A DNA stretch of 64,000 nt from Paenibacillus sp. FSL R7-0204 (GTDB taxonomy: Bacteria; Bacillota; Bacilli; Paenibacillales; Paenibacillaceae), in NCBI RefSeq assembly GCF_038002225.1, contig NZ_JBBOCA010000001.1, positions 1 through 64,000 on the forward strand, in the 5' to 3' direction. Below, one piece after another: positions 49,170 to 59,499 of this stretch. The notes under the pieces were generated by a model. The model did no database searches. It was not told the DNA's origin and was given only the letters and a program-made list of their open reading frames with translations. The translations under genes and the position numbers were made by a program. The stretch's first letter is position 1. Each line of letters opens with the position of its first letter.

Positions 49170-49889
49170 CTAGTCCCGCCGCGGCCGTTCATGGCGGGCG
49201 CTCAGCTCTTCCAGAATCTCATCCAGCGGAAGCTTGCGCTCCTGCAGCAGCACCAGCAGGTGATAGATCAGATCGCTGACCTCCAGGCGCAGCTCGGCAT
49301 TATCTTTGTTTTTGGCGGCAATGATCGTCTCGGAGGCTTCCTCACCGACCTTCTTCAGGATCTTGTCCACACCCTTGTCGAACAGATAGGTCGTATACGC
49401 CCCCTCAGGACGGTTCACCTCACGCTCGGCAATCACACGCTCCAGCTCCCCGAGTACCGCAAACCGGCCGCTCTCTGCTTCAGCGGCGTTCACGGCAGCC
49501 CCGGCAGTGTCAGTTACGGTTGCCGGTATATCGAGCGGAATGTCGCGGAAGAAGCAGCTGTTCTCCCCGGTATGGCAGGCCGGACCCTCCGGCACTACCT
49601 TCACCAGCAGCGTATCGCTGTCACAATCGTAATGGATCGAGGTGATCGCCTGCGTATTGCCGGACGTTCCCCCCTTATGCCACAGCTCGCTGCGTGAACG
49701 GCTCCAGAACCAGGTCTGGCCGCTCGTAAGTGAGCGCTGCAGTGACTCAGGATTCATATAGGCGAACATTAATACCTCCAGGGTGCGCGCATCCTGAATG
49801 ACTGCAGGCAGCAGGCCTGCTTCATTCCAGCGGATGCCGGACACTGCCTCCTGCTGGCTTAGTGCGATATCCTTCTTGTCCTCGCTCAT
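49170..49889 (-). CDS. hisIE: Bifunctional phosphoribosyl-AMP cyclohydrolase/phosphoribosyl-ATP pyrophosphatase
   Basis: Catalyses steps 2 and 3 of histidine synthesis. 239 residues: HisI domain 1 to about 135 ([20 protein letters not shown], zinc-site stretches HYDCDSD and [10 protein letters not shown]) and HisE domain about 145-239 ([27 protein letters not shown]). The ATG overlaps the hisF stop (ATGA). Confidence 0.97.
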   Translation of the reverse strand: MSEDKKDIALSQQEAVSGIRWNEAGLLPAVIQDARTLEVLMFAYMNPESLQRSLTSGQTWFWSRSRSELWHKGGTSGNTQAITSIHYDCDSDTLLVKVVPEGPACHTGENSCFFRDIPLDIPATVTDTAGAAVNAAEAESGRFAVLGELERVIAEREVNRPEGAYTTYLFDKGVDKILKKVGEEASETIIAAKNKDNAELRLEVSDLIYHLLVLLQERKLPLDEILEELSARHERPRRD

Positions 49890-50644
49890 CGGATCTCTAC
49901 TCCTCTTTGCTTCAGATCAGCCTTCAGATCATGAATAGCAATCTCTTTATAGTGAAAAATGGTTGCCGCAAGTCCGGCATCTGCCCGGCCTTCCGTAAAT
50001 ACATCATAGAAATGCTCAATTCTCCCGGCTCCGCCAGAAGCAATGACAGGAATACTCAGCAGGTCGCTGACCGCCGCCGTCAGCTTCAGGTCGAAGCCGT
50101 CCTTGGTCCCGTCCGCGTCCATACTTGTAAGCAGAATCTCGCCGGCCCCCAGCCGTTCAGCTTCCTTAGCCCAATTCAAGGCCCGGATACCCGTGGGCGT
50201 ACGTCCGCCGTGCGTATACACTTCCCATTCGCCCCAAGCCTCATTATATTTGGCATCCATCGCCACTACAATGCACTGGGAGCCGAAGTGACGGGCCCCT
50301 TCCAGAATCAGCTGAGGGTTATTTACAGCAGCTGTGTTAATGCCGATCTTGTCCGCTCCGGCACGCAGAATCCGCTTCATATCATCAGGGGTTGAGATGC
50401 CCCCGCCCACCGTGAAGGGAATGGCAATCTCACCCGCCGTCTGCCGCACCACTTCAATCATGGTCGCCCTGCCTTCCACAGAAGCGGAAATATCGAGGAA
50501 TACCAGCTCATCCGCTCCCTCGCGGTCGTATAGCGCCGCAAGCTCCACCGGATCTCCGGCATCGCGCAGATTCACAAAATTCACACCTTTTACCACACGC
50601 CCGTCCTTCACATCCAGACAGGGAATAATCCGTTTCGCCAACAT
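49886..50644 (-). CDS. hisF: Imidazole glycerol phosphate synthase subunit HisF
   Basis: Cyclase subunit, 252 residues, TIM barrel: [19 protein letters not shown] with catalytic Asp11, FLDISAS, GGGIST, MDAK and the C-terminal catalytic region [20 protein letters not shown] precedes the ATG; the open frame upstream is non-coding. It works with HisH, encoded two genes upstream. Confidence 0.98.
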   Translation of the reverse strand: MLAKRIIPCLDVKDGRVVKGVNFVNLRDAGDPVELAALYDREGADELVFLDISASVEGRATMIEVVRQTAGEIAIPFTVGGGISTPDDMKRILRAGADKIGINTAAVNNPQLILEGARHFGSQCIVVAMDAKYNEAWGEWEVYTHGGRTPTGIRALNWAKEAERLGAGEILLTSMDADGTKDGFDLKLTAAVSDLLSIPVIASGGAGRIEHFYDVFTEGRADAGLAATIFHYKEIAIHDLKADLKQRGVEIR

Positions 50645-50669
50645 GCCAAGACCCCTCCTTAGTGTAGAC

Positions 50670-51419
50670 TTACCGCAATCCGGAGGATTGGCCCAGGGTC
50701 TGCAGCGCTTCAGCCAGATTAATATTGCCGGTATACAGCGCCTTGCCCACAATCGCCCCGCCGATCCCGCTGCCGCTGTGTACGTTCAGGCGCTGCAGAT
50801 CATTAAGGCTGGTCACGCCGCCGGAGGCGATTACGCTGCGGCCGCTTGCCTTGGCCATAGACAGAATGCCTTCCACGTTCGGCCCCTGCATCATCCCGTC
50901 ACGGGAGATATCGGTATAGATAAAAGTCTCAGCGCCCTTGGCAGCCAGCTCTCTAGCCAGGTCTTCCGCACGCACCTCCGAGGTATTAAGCCAGCCATGA
51001 GTTGCCACGTAGCCGTTACGCGCATCAATACCGATGGCAACTTTGTCGCCGTATTTGGCAAGAACCGCTTCTGTAAAAGTCTGATCATTAATGGCTGCCG
51101 TTCCGATAATCACCCGGCTGACGCCGAGGTTCAGCAGCTTCTCGACATCGGCAAGAGTACGGAGACCGCCGCCGACCTGTACAGGAACATTCGCATGTTT
51201 AGCAATAGCTCCAATAATGGCATCATTCACGGGGCAGCCTGCTTTGGCTCCGTCCAGATCCACCAGATGGATATACTGCCCGCCCTGCTCTTCCCATGAC
51301 TTAGCCACCTCTACCGGACTGTCGTTGTAGATCGTCTCTTGGGCATAATCACCCTGCTGCAGCCGGACACACTTGCCGTCCCGGATATCAATCGCCGGAT
51401 ATAGGATAAAAGAAGACAT
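50670..51419 (-). CDS. hisA: ProFAR isomerase HisA
   Basis: Isomerises the ribosyl intermediate of histidine synthesis. 249-residue TIM barrel homologous to His[20 protein letters not shown] with catalytic Asp8, [15 protein letters not shown] and YTDISRDGM with the second catalytic Asp. It sits between hisH and hisF. Confidence 0.98.
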   Translation of the reverse strand: MSSFILYPAIDIRDGKCVRLQQGDYAQETIYNDSPVEVAKSWEEQGGQYIHLVDLDGAKAGCPVNDAIIGAIAKHANVPVQVGGGLRTLADVEKLLNLGVSRVIIGTAAINDQTFTEAVLAKYGDKVAIGIDARNGYVATHGWLNTSEVRAEDLARELAAKGAETFIYTDISRDGMMQGPNVEGILSMAKASGRSVIASGGVTSLNDLQRLNVHSGSGIGGAIVGKALYTGNINLAEALQTLGQSSGLR

Positions 51420-51460
51420 GAATACTCCCCGCTTTCATTGCAAATTAGTGATTCAGGCAG

Positions 51461-52081
51461 CTAAGCTTGCTGTCCCCGGAGCTGCAGGAAATTACCCAGC
51501 AGCTTCATACCAAGCTCCCCGCTCTTCTCCGGGTGGAACTGCATGCCGTAGACATTATCACGCCCCACAATAGCCGTTACCGGATGTCCATAGTCTGTGA
51601 CGGCCAGCAGATCGCTGTCCGCCGCGAGTGCATGATAGGAGTGCACGAAGTACACATGGCCCTCCGTCAGACCTGCCAGCAGCGGACTCTCCGGCTGGCG
51701 GAAGCTCAGCTTGTTCCAGCCCATATGCGGCACCTTATAGCCGTCCCGGGGGGCGAAGCGCACCACTGCGCCAGGCAGAAGCTCCAGCCCCTTATGCTCG
51801 CCATGCTCCTCGCTGCTGCTGAACAACAGCTGCATTCCGAGGCAGATGCCCAGCACCGGCTGGCCCGCTGACGCTGCGGCCCGGACGACATCGTCCATTC
51901 CGCTCTCCTGTAAGTGCTCCATCGCATCGCCAAAGGCACCGACTCCCGGCAGAATGACACTGTCTGCCGCCAGGATCTCGGCGGCATCCGAGGTTACAAG
52001 ACTTGTATACCCCAGCCGCTCTACGGCCTTGCTGACACTGTGCAGGTTGCCCATGCCGTAATCGACGATTGCAACGGCCAT
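51461..52081 (-). CDS. hisH: Imidazole glycerol phosphate synthase glutaminase HisH
   Basis: Glutamine amidotransferase feeding ammonia to HisF. 206 residues: IVDYGMGNLHSV, oxyanion-strand LPGVGAFGDAM, nucleophile Cys in GICLGMQLLF and the His/Glu pair in MQFHPEKSG. The ATG at 52081 follows AAGGGAGT. It starts 1 bp after the hisB stop. Confidence 0.97.
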   Translation of the reverse strand: MAVAIVDYGMGNLHSVSKAVERLGYTSLVTSDAAEILAADSVILPGVGAFGDAMEHLQESGMDDVVRAAASAGQPVLGICLGMQLLFSSSEEHGEHKGLELLPGAVVRFAPRDGYKVPHMGWNKLSFRQPESPLLAGLTEGHVYFVHSYHALAADSDLLAVTDYGHPVTAIVGRDNVYGMQFHPEKSGELGMKLLGNFLQLRGQQA

Positions 52082-52082
52082 A

Positions 52083-52694
52083 CTACAGCACTCCCTTCGT
52101 TGAAGGCACACCCTTCACCCGGGGATCTACAATAGTCGCTTCGTCCAGTGCCCGTCCCAGCGCCTTGAAGATTGCTTCAATCATGTGATGAGTATTGGTG
52201 CCGTAATGAACGATGACATGCAGCGTAATTCTCGCCTCCAGCGCGAACTTCCACAGGAATTCATGTACCAGCTCTGTTGAGAAGCTGCCTACCTGCTGGG
52301 AAGGATACGCTGCCCGGTATTCGAAATGCGGCCGGTTGCTGATATCGATCACTACCTGGGCAAGCGCCTCATCCATAGGGACGAAGACACTGGCGTACCG
52401 CTTGATGCCTTTTTTATCGCCAAGCGCTTCCCGCAAAGCCTGCCCGAGACAGATACCGATATCTTCTACCGTATGGTGATCATCAATCTCGATATCTCCC
52501 CGCGCCTGTACAGAGAGGTCAAACTGTCCATGCTTCGTGAACAGATCCAGCATATGATTCAGGAACGGCACATCGGTCTCCAGTTCGGAGACCCCGCTGC
52601 CGTCCACGGCAAAGGTTAGCTTGATGTCCGTTTCATTGGTTGTACGGCTAAGTCCGGCCTTACGCAGCGCCAGTTCGTTGTTATTGTTCTCCAT
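52083..52694 (-). CDS. hisB: Imidazoleglycerol-phosphate dehydratase HisB
   Basis: Manganese-dependent dehydratase, single-function form of 203 residues. Metal His clusters [17 protein letters not shown] and [12 protein letters not shown], and the C-terminal end [14 protein letters not shown]. The ATG after AAAGGTGGAG lies within the end of hisD, a 14-bp overlap. Confidence 0.97.
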   Translation of the reverse strand: MENNNNELALRKAGLSRTTNETDIKLTFAVDGSGVSELETDVPFLNHMLDLFTKHGQFDLSVQARGDIEIDDHHTVEDIGICLGQALREALGDKKGIKRYASVFVPMDEALAQVVIDISNRPHFEYRAAYPSQQVGSFSTELVHEFLWKFALEARITLHVIVHYGTNTHHMIEAIFKALGRALDEATIVDPRVKGVPSTKGVL

Positions 52695-53991
52695 TTGTGT
52701 CTCCACCTTTCGCTTCGTTCGTAAGCCGGATTTCGATGGCGCGTGCATGGCCTTCCAGTCCTTCACGCCGGGCAAGCTCCATAATCGCCGCCCCGTCGCG
52801 CAGCAGCGCTTCCTTACTGTAATAGATCAGACTGGACTTCTTGATGAAGTCATCCACATCTACAGGCGAGGAGAAGCGCGCTGTGCCATTCGTCGGTATA
52901 ATATGGTTCGGTCCGGCGAAGTAGTCGCCGACCGGCTCCGAGCTGTACGGCCCGAGGAAGATCGCACCGGCGTTCTCTATTGCGCCGGTCAGCCCCATCG
53001 GGTCGTTCACCACAATCTCCAGATGCTCCGGCGCGAGCCGGTTCACCACGGAGATGCCCTCCTCAAGCGAGTCTACGACGATAATCGCGCCGTAGTTCTC
53101 GACCGAGGCCCGCGCGATTTGCTCGCGCGGCAATGCCTGCAGCTGCCGCTCAACCTCGGCAGCCACCGCCTCCGCGAGACGCTGCGACGGCGTCACGAGG
53201 ATCGCCGACGCCATCTCGTCGTGCTCGGCCTGCGAGAGCAGGTCGGCCGCGATGTAGGCGGCCTCGGCGGTATCGTCGGCGAGCACGACGATCTCGCTCG
53301 GTCCGGCGATGCTGTCGATGTCGACAGCGCCGTAGACCTCGCGCTTGGCCAGGGCCACGTAGATGTTCCCTGGCCCGCAGATCTTGTCGACCGGCACGAT
53401 CGATTCCGTGCCGAAGGCGAGGGCGGCGATGGCCTGCGCGCCACCTACGCGGTAGATCTCGTGTACACCCGCTTCAGCGGCGGCCACGAGAATATAAGGA
53501 TCAATGCCTTCAGAGCCGCCGGTCGAAGGCGGCGTCACCATCACAATCTCCGGCACCCCGGCGATCTGTGCCGGTATCACGTTCATCAGCACCGAGGACG
53601 GGTAGGCCGCCTTGCCGCCGGGAACATAGACGCCCACGCGCTTCAGCGGGCGGATGATCTGGCCGAGGATCGTGCCGTCCGGCTGCAGATCCATCCAGGA
53701 ATTGCGTTTCTGCCGCGCATGGAACGCACGGATATTCACGGCTGCTGCGCGAATCGCCGTCACGAAGGACTCCTCTACCCGGCCGTAGGCGGCCTCAAGC
53801 TCCTCCGGCGTTACGCGCAGCTGCGCTGGCGTCAGTACAGCGCCGTCGAAGCGCTCCGTATACCGGAGCAGCGCCGCGTCGCCTTCCCGCTTGATATCGG
53901 CCACGATTTCACGTACGGCCTTGTTCTGCTCCGGCGTGCCGTATTCCACCTCACGCTGCAGTTTAAATTCCTTACTGGACTGGATCTTCAC
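52681..53991 (-). CDS. hisD: Histidinol dehydrogenase
   Basis: NAD-dependent two-step oxidation of histidinol to histidine, zinc enzyme, 436 residues. Motifs: [42 protein letters not shown] and LAPEHLEI. It starts with GTG, 7 nt after AAGGGGGAA. The middle of the gene (about 53130-53470) is visibly more GC-rich than its flanks. Confidence 0.98.
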   Translation of the reverse strand: MKIQSSKEFKLQREVEYGTPEQNKAVREIVADIKREGDAALLRYTERFDGAVLTPAQLRVTPEELEAAYGRVEESFVTAIRAAAVNIRAFHARQKRNSWMDLQPDGTILGQIIRPLKRVGVYVPGGKAAYPSSVLMNVIPAQIAGVPEIVMVTPPSTGGSEGIDPYILVAAAEAGVHEIYRVGGAQAIAALAFGTESIVPVDKICGPGNIYVALAKREVYGAVDIDSIAGPSEIVVLADDTAEAAYIAADLLSQAEHDEMASAILVTPSQRLAEAVAAEVERQLQALPREQIARASVENYGAIIVVDSLEEGISVVNRLAPEHLEIVVNDPMGLTGAIENAGAIFLGPYSSEPVGDYFAGPNHIIPTNGTARFSSPVDVDDFIKKSSLIYYSKEALLRDGAAIMELARREGLEGHARAIEIRLTNEAKGGDTNGEQ

Positions 53992-54028
53992 CGCCGCTTC
54001 CCCCTTGAGCTCTATAGTTTTGCTTATC

Positions 54029-54673
54029 TTATTTTACCTGCAATCCCGGTTCTGCAATCACAGCCTGCAGCCGGTCGCACAGCTGCTGAATCTCCGCATT
54101 CTTCATCCGGTAGCTCACCCGGTTCGCCACGAGGCGGCTGGTGATCTCGAAGATGCTCTTCATCTCCACCAGACCGTTATCCTTCAGCGTCTGGCCGGTC
54201 TCAACCATATCCACGATCCGGTCAGCCAGCCCGATCAGCGGTGCCAGCTCGATGGAGCCGTTCAGCTTCACAACCTCCACCTGCTGGCCTTGCTCACGGA
54301 AATACCGCGAAGCCACGTTCGGGTATTTGGTGGCTACCCGCTGCTGAATGCCCGGCTGCCAGTTCGGAAGCCCGATGATCGACATCCGGCAGCGGGCAAT
54401 CCCGAGATCCAGCAGCTCGTACACATCACGGCTCTCCTCCAGCAGTACATCTTTGCCGACAATACCGATATCCGCCACTCCATACTCTACATAAGTCGGC
54501 ACATCTACCGGCTTGGCCAGAATGAACTCCATTCCGGCCTCCGGCAATGAAATCACCAGCTTGCGCGACTCTTCTCCATCCGGAGGAATCGGCAGTCCCG
54601 CCTGGCGGAACAGCTCTGCCGCTTTATTGTAAATCCGGCCTTTCGGCATGGCTACCTTAAGAATCTGTGCCAT
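54029..54673 (-). CDS. hisG: ATP phosphoribosyltransferase, short form HisG
   Basis: First enzyme of histidine synthesis, joining ATP and PRPP. 214 residues, the short form that lacks the C-terminal regulatory domain and needs HisZ, which is encoded next to it. [28 protein letters not shown] and the PRPP stretch [12 protein letters not shown] with [14 protein letters not shown] are seen. The ATG at 54673 is preferred to the TTG directly before it. Confidence 0.96.
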   Translation of the reverse strand: MAQILKVAMPKGRIYNKAAELFRQAGLPIPPDGEESRKLVISLPEAGMEFILAKPVDVPTYVEYGVADIGIVGKDVLLEESRDVYELLDLGIARCRMSIIGLPNWQPGIQQRVATKYPNVASRYFREQGQQVEVVKLNGSIELAPLIGLADRIVDMVETGQTLKDNGLVEMKSIFEITSRLVANRVSYRMKNAEIQQLCDRLQAVIAEPGLQVK

Positions 54674-54733
54674 CAATACCCGCCCCCGTTTCGTGTGTAC
54701 TCATCATTTATAAATCACCTGCAGCAGCTCCGC

Positions 54734-55957
54734 TCACCCATGCTCGCTGACAAACGACACGAACGTGTAGATCTCGCCGTACAACTCGCCCTCTGCCTGA
54801 ATAGTATCCGCATCCAGCCGCTTCACAGTCTTCAGCTCCTCCGGACCGGTTGCCAGCCGCGTGACCACAATATGCCCATCCGACCGCAGCCTCGCTGCTT
54901 CGGCAAGACCCTCTTGGCGCCGCAGTGCATCGTACTGGACCAGAACCGGCAGCTCTTCCTCTTCCGGCAGCCCGGAGACTCCATCCAAAATACGGTTGGT
55001 CTTCAGAGAGAAGCCGGTGGAGGGAATCGGACGCCCGAATTGTTGCAGCAGGTTGTCATACCGGCCGCCGCTGCATACCGGGAAGCCCAGCTCGGAAGCA
55101 TACCCCTCGAAGGTCATGCCTGTATAGTAAGAGAAATCACCGATCATCGTCAGATCAATCAGCACATGCTGCGAGACACCGTAAGCCACCAGCACCTCCC
55201 ATACCTTGCACAGATGCTCGATCGAAGCGCGCGCCACCGGATGGCTGCTCAGCTCCAGCGCCTGGCCGCAGATCTCCTTTCCGCCGCGCAGCCGCAGCAG
55301 TCCGTCCAGCTCCTGCTTCTGGGCAGTGGATAGCTCAAGACGCCGCAGCGTCTCGCGGAAGGCTACATAATCGCGGCTGAGCAGATGGCTCTTCAGCTCC
55401 TCCTGAGCCTGCGGCAAGCCGGATACCGCCTCCTGGAAGAGGCCGTCAAGGAAGCCGACATGCCCTATTGCAATTTTAAAAGACTTTACGCCCGCCGCCT
55501 GCAGGGAAGCAATCGCCAGCGCGACTACCTCTGCGTCAGCCTCCGGTGAATCATCACCGACAAGCTCCACACCGGTCTGAAAAAATTCCGCCTCACGCCC
55601 GGCCTCTTCTTCAATCGCCCGGAAGACGTTGGCATGGTAGGACAGACGCAGCGGCAGCGGCTCATCCTTCAATAGAGAGGAGACCACACGGGCTACAGGT
55701 GCCGTCATCTCTGAACGCAGCACCAGCGCCTGCCCACGGTTGTTAAGTAATTTATACAGCTTCTGATCGGATGTAGAGCTGGCTACACCGACTGTATCGT
55801 AATATTCAAGAGTAGGCGTAATCATCTGCCGGTAGCCCCAGCGGCTCATACAGTGAAGTACATCCTTCTCGATCTTGCGCAGCTTCGTTACCGCACGCGG
55901 GAGATAATCCCTTACGCCGGCAGGCTTTTCAAATCCCTTTGGTTTGGCCATCTTCAT
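54734..55957 (-). CDS. hisZ: ATP phosphoribosyltransferase regulatory subunit HisZ
   Basis: A 407-residue histidyl-tRNA-synthetase-like paralogue that complexes with the short HisG and confers histidine feedback. It has the class II core (KPAGVRDYLP, QMITPTLEYYDTVG, FRAIEEEAGREAEFFQTGVE, YYTGMTFEGY) and lacks the anticodon domain. It is the first gene of the operon; GAGGTG precedes the ATG, and an ATG two codons later is also possible. Confidence 0.94.
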   Translation of the reverse strand: MKMAKPKGFEKPAGVRDYLPRAVTKLRKIEKDVLHCMSRWGYRQMITPTLEYYDTVGVASSTSDQKLYKLLNNRGQALVLRSEMTAPVARVVSSLLKDEPLPLRLSYHANVFRAIEEEAGREAEFFQTGVELVGDDSPEADAEVVALAIASLQAAGVKSFKIAIGHVGFLDGLFQEAVSGLPQAQEELKSHLLSRDYVAFRETLRRLELSTAQKQELDGLLRLRGGKEICGQALELSSHPVARASIEHLCKVWEVLVAYGVSQHVLIDLTMIGDFSYYTGMTFEGYASELGFPVCSGGRYDNLLQQFGRPIPSTGFSLKTNRILDGVSGLPEEEELPVLVQYDALRRQEGLAEAARLRSDGHIVVTRLATGPEELKTVKRLDADTIQAEGELYGEIYTFVSFVSEHG

Positions 55958-56039
55958 TGTTCACCTCATCGGATATGTTAAAGGGTATCATCAATTGCTT
56001 TATCATGGTAAAGTGGTAGCAAAGTAAAGTAGTGGCAAT

Positions 56040-56069
56040 ATCGTATCACGGACTATCCTTTTGCGTCAA
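56040..56069 (-). promoter_or_regulatory. Promoter of the histidine operon
   Basis: On the minus strand, TTGACG (56069-56064), 18 bp, TACGAT (56045-56040). The leader of about 75 nt shows no T-box. It holds an imperfect tandem repeat of TAAAGTRGTRGC type near 56010-56035 that could bind a regulator. Confidence 0.65.
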
Positions 56070-56205
56070 CAATTCGCTTGAATTCCAGAGTTCCTTTTGC
56101 CACCGGGATAAGCGGCGAATATAATAGGTTAATATGATTGTACTTTATTTTCTCCATGAAGTATTCCCGGTATCTAATTCAGAAGCAGAAAGAAGGACTG
56201 ACGGC

Positions 56206-57759
56206 TTGAGTACATCCTATATGATTGGCGTTGATATTGGAACCACCAGCACGAAGGCTGTCCTCTTTGAGGAGAACGGAACAATTGTCGCTCAGAGCAA
56301 TCAGGGCTATCCGCTGCATCAGCCCTCCCCCTCTGTCGCAGAACAGGACCCGGAGCAGATTCTCGAAGCCGTAATTCGTACTATAGCAGCAGTCATGCAG
56401 GAGAGCCTTGCCGCACCTGAAGCCATTCTTCTGGTCTCCTTCAGCTCCGCTATGCATAGCGTCATCGCTGTGGATCCTGCGGGTAAGCCGCTGACCGCCT
56501 GCATCACCTGGGCCGATAACCGGAGCAGCCGCTGTGCCCGGCGGTTGAAGGATGAACTGAACGGACATGAGCTGTACCTGCGGACAGGAACGCCCATACA
56601 CCCTATGTCTCCAATCACCAAGCTGATGTGGCTGGGCGAGGAGCAGCCCGAGCTGTTCCGTCAGACCTACAAGTTCATCTCCATCAAAGAATATATCTTC
56701 TTCCGGCTGTTCGGCGAATATGTGATTGACCATTCCATCGCCTCTGCCACCGGCATGTTCAATCTGGAGAAGCTCGACTGGGACGAGGAGGCACTCCAGA
56801 TTGCCGGTGTTACTCCGGAGCGCCTATCCCGTCCGGTCCCGACCACCCATATCCTGCAGGGATTGCTTCCAGATCTTACCGGAAAGCTCGGTCTCCTCAC
56901 GGACACTCCGTTTGTCGTAGGTGCCAGTGATGGTGTTCTGTCCAACCTGGGCGTAGGAGCCATGGAGCCGGGGGTAATCGCTGCAACGATAGGCACAAGC
57001 GGTGCCATCCGTACTGTAGTTGACCATCCGCTGACCGATCCCAAAGGACGGATCTTCTGCTACGCCTTGACAGACAAGCATTGGGTAATCGGCGGCCCCG
57101 TGAATAACGGGGGAATGCTCTTCCGCTGGGTGCGTGATGAGTTCGCCGCCTCTGAAGTAGAGACCGCGAAGCGCCTGGGTATTGATCCCTACGAAGTATT
57201 AACCAGGATCGCTGAGCAAGTGCCGCCCGGCAGCAACGGACTGCTCTTCCACCCGTATCTAACCGGAGAACGCGCACCGCTGTGGAATCCCGATGCCCGC
57301 GGCTCCTTCTTCGGGCTAAGCATGAATCACCGCAAGGAGCATATGATCCGTGCGGTGCTGGAAGGTGTCATCTTCAATATGTACACCGTATTACTGGCCA
57401 TGGAGGAATGCATCGGCGAGCCTGTTAGAATCCTGGCTACTGGCGGCTTCGCCCGCTCGGCGCTATGGCGGCAGATGATGGCCGATATTTTCGATCAGGA
57501 GGTGGTGGTCCCGGAGAGCTTCGAGAGCTCTTGCCTCGGCGCAGTTGTACTGGGATTATACGCCATCCGCCGGATCGATTCCTTGGATGCTGTCTTCAGC
57601 ATGATTGGCTCCACTCACCGGCATGAGCCGGTTACTGTCCACGCCAAAGCCTACAAACAGCTGCTGCCCATCTTCATCTCGGTATCCCGCAGTCTGGCGG
57701 ATCAGTATCAGGCAATCGCCGACTTCCAGCGCGAGCAGGCCGGGGAACAACCCGGCTAA
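56206..57759 (+). CDS. FGGY-family sugar kinase, gluconokinase-like
   Basis: 517 residues. FGGY kinase start MIGVDIGTTSTKAVLFEENG, QDPEQILEAV, an ITWADNRSS sugar-site stretch, DGVLSNLGVGAMEPG, TGERAPLWNPDARG (FGGY signature region) and ATGGFARSALW for ATP binding. Length and motifs fit gluconate kinase best; a different pentose or polyol is possible. A TTG at 56206 with AAGGA 8 nt upstream is chosen; an ATG five codons later is the alternative. No gluconate permease or GntR gene is beside it. Confidence 0.8.
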   Translation: MSTSYMIGVDIGTTSTKAVLFEENGTIVAQSNQGYPLHQPSPSVAEQDPEQILEAVIRTIAAVMQESLAAPEAILLVSFSSAMHSVIAVDPAGKPLTACITWADNRSSRCARRLKDELNGHELYLRTGTPIHPMSPITKLMWLGEEQPELFRQTYKFISIKEYIFFRLFGEYVIDHSIASATGMFNLEKLDWDEEALQIAGVTPERLSRPVPTTHILQGLLPDLTGKLGLLTDTPFVVGASDGVLSNLGVGAMEPGVIAATIGTSGAIRTVVDHPLTDPKGRIFCYALTDKHWVIGGPVNNGGMLFRWVRDEFAASEVETAKRLGIDPYEVLTRIAEQVPPGSNGLLFHPYLTGERAPLWNPDARGSFFGLSMNHRKEHMIRAVLEGVIFNMYTVLLAMEECIGEPVRILATGGFARSALWRQMMADIFDQEVVVPESFESSCLGAVVLGLYAIRRIDSLDAVFSMIGSTHRHEPVTVHAKAYKQLLPIFISVSRSLADQYQAIADFQREQAGEQPG

Positions 57760-57788
57760 CCTGCTCTCCAGAACCGCCTGCGTACAGC

Positions 57789-57828
57789 AAAGCGCCGGAC
57801 AGCCGCATCTGCGGCCAGCCGGCGCTTT
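57789..57828. terminator. Terminator between convergent genes
   Basis: AAAGCGCCGG and CCGGCGCTTT form a 10-bp stem with an inner GCCGC/GCGGC. It is symmetrical and can serve both directions, though the T runs are short. Confidence 0.75.
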
Positions 57829-57850
57829 CAATATATTACTAAGCCAAAGT

Positions 57851-59008
57851 CTACACTGTCGCCTTTGACGCTGCTGCCGGCTTCTGCGGTGCAGAGCCGA
57901 ACACCATCCATGCCGGTTTCACATAACGGAAGGCAAGCGCAACCACCACCCAGGAGCCTAGGAGGGCCACCAGCCAGCCGCCCGCTATTGCTGCCGTATA
58001 AGCCAGCGATCCGCCGTGGAACGGCAGCTTACGGTACATGAACAGCAGCAGAGGATGGAGCAGATAGATACCGAAAGAGCACGCCCCGGCCGAGAGCAGC
58101 AGTCTCGTCAGCACGCTGCGTCCTGCACCGTACAGCATGAAGGATAGCTGGAACAGTACCAGACAAGAGAGCAAGGCATGCAGGTTCGAGAACCCTTCGT
58201 ACCATAGACTATTGATTACTGTTTTTTTCGTATAGTTGTTATACCACAATATAACATGCCCAATCCCGGCTGCGGCCCATAAGAGCCATAGTACCACCCA
58301 ACTGGTCCCTTTACCGGAACGCCAGCCTTCGCGGGAGGGAACCAGCCACTTTTTCAGAGAGCTGTAGTAGATCGCAATCGCCGCACCAAGCAGGAAATAC
58401 GAGAAATACGTAATGGCCAGACTACCCTTGGACAGCTGCCAATACCCGTGATTCACCATATATTTGTTAAGCAGCACGAAGCCCCACTGTAACGCAAGCC
58501 CGATGACTGGTGCCCAGGCCGCGAGATGCCGGACTTTCTGCAGACACCAGAGTATCAGCGGGAACAGTAGATAGAACTGGATAATGATGATGATATAGTA
58601 GAGATGCGTATACGCCGTACCCGTCCATAGATACTTGAAGAACTTCCCGCCCATCTCCTGAAGAGGCATCCCCCAGGTATGACCGGCCGTCATTTTCAGT
58701 CCAAAATACAGCACCGTAAACACAAGATAAGGCACAATAATGTAGATCAGCCTGCGGCTGTAGAATTTGGCCAGCACCTTACCGCCCAGCGGACGGTCAA
58801 TATAATTGTAGAACAGGACGAACCCGCTTAAGAATATAAAAGAAGGCACCGCAAACTGGCTGAACTTGTTTATGAACAAAAACGGAGGGAACATGGAAGT
58901 GCCCAGTGTCTCAGCCAACGTGCGTGAAGTGGCATGAATGGCGATCACCGCAAAAATAGCGATTGCCCGAAAAATATCAAGCTGTGGTATTCTTTCCTTT
59001 TGAGCCAT
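57851..59008 (-). CDS. Acyltransferase family 3 membrane protein
   Basis: A 385-residue integral membrane acyltransferase (OafA/YrhL type) with about ten membrane segments. The N-terminal family motif is LDIFRAIAIFAVIAIHATSR. Such enzymes add acetyl or other acyl groups to surface polysaccharides; the acceptor is unknown. Its ATG overlaps the stop of the upstream acetyltransferase gene (TAATG), so the two may act on the same pathway. Confidence 0.88.
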   Translation of the reverse strand: MAQKERIPQLDIFRAIAIFAVIAIHATSRTLAETLGTSMFPPFLFINKFSQFAVPSFIFLSGFVLFYNYIDRPLGGKVLAKFYSRRLIYIIVPYLVFTVLYFGLKMTAGHTWGMPLQEMGGKFFKYLWTGTAYTHLYYIIIIIQFYLLFPLILWCLQKVRHLAAWAPVIGLALQWGFVLLNKYMVNHGYWQLSKGSLAITYFSYFLLGAAIAIYYSSLKKWLVPSREGWRSGKGTSWVVLWLLWAAAGIGHVILWYNNYTKKTVINSLWYEGFSNLHALLSCLVLFQLSFMLYGAGRSVLTRLLLSAGACSFGIYLLHPLLLFMYRKLPFHGGSLAYTAAIAGGWLVALLGSWVVVALAFRYVKPAWMVFGSAPQKPAAASKATV

Positions 59009-59499
59009 TATGATTCCTCCTGTTTACGCAGCTCGCGGAGCGGATTCCCGCCAACGAACGAACCGGCAGCAACATCCTTGTGAACCACCGATCCCGCCGC
59101 AACCGTAGCCCCATCCCCAATCGTAACCCCAGGGAGAATAGTCGTGTTAGCCCCAATCATTACATTCTCGCCGATAATAACTTCACCGAGCCGGTACTCC
59201 TTAATGAGATACTCATGGGCCAGGATTGTAGTGTTATAGCCGATAACCGTATTCTCCCCAATAGAGATCTTCTCCGGAAAAAAAACATCCACCATCGCCA
59301 TAAGTCCAAACGCAGTATGCTTACCTATCTTCATCCCGAGCACCCGGCGGTAAATCCAGTTCTTAAGCGGCAGAATCGGGCAATAACGGGCAATCTGGAT
59401 AAAAATAAAATTGCGTACACCCTTCCATGGGCTGACCGTACGGTAAATATGCCAGAGCGAATTATGCCCCTCCACGGGATAACGGGTTATCTTTCTCAC
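59008..59499 (-). CDS. Hexapeptide-repeat acetyltransferase (YvoF-like)
   Basis: A 163-residue left-handed beta-helix acyltransferase. Hexapeptide repeats run from ISIGENTVIGYNTTILAHEY to VIIGENVMIGANTTILPGVT and GDGATVAAGSVV, with the end GNPLRELRK. Trimeric O-acetyltransferases of the maltose/LacA type share this form. Position after ppaX matches Bacillus yvoF. Start and stop overlap both neighbours, a tightly coupled set. Confidence 0.88.
   Translation of the reverse strand: MRKITRYPVEGHNSLWHIYRTVSPWKGVRNFIFIQIARYCPILPLKNWIYRRVLGMKIGKHTAFGLMAMVDVFFPEKISIGENTVIGYNTTILAHEYLIKEYRLGEVIIGENVMIGANTTILPGVTIGDGATVAAGSVVHKDVAAGSFVGGNPLRELRKQEES

Noticed and set aside
52621..54144. 507-codon plus-strand frame opposite hisB and hisD
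   Set aside because: Antisense to well-conserved enzymes; Arg/His-rich and without a credible start.
55958..56133. T-box riboswitch before the histidine operon
   Set aside because: The leader is only about 75 nt and no T-box sequence, specifier loop or terminator was found.
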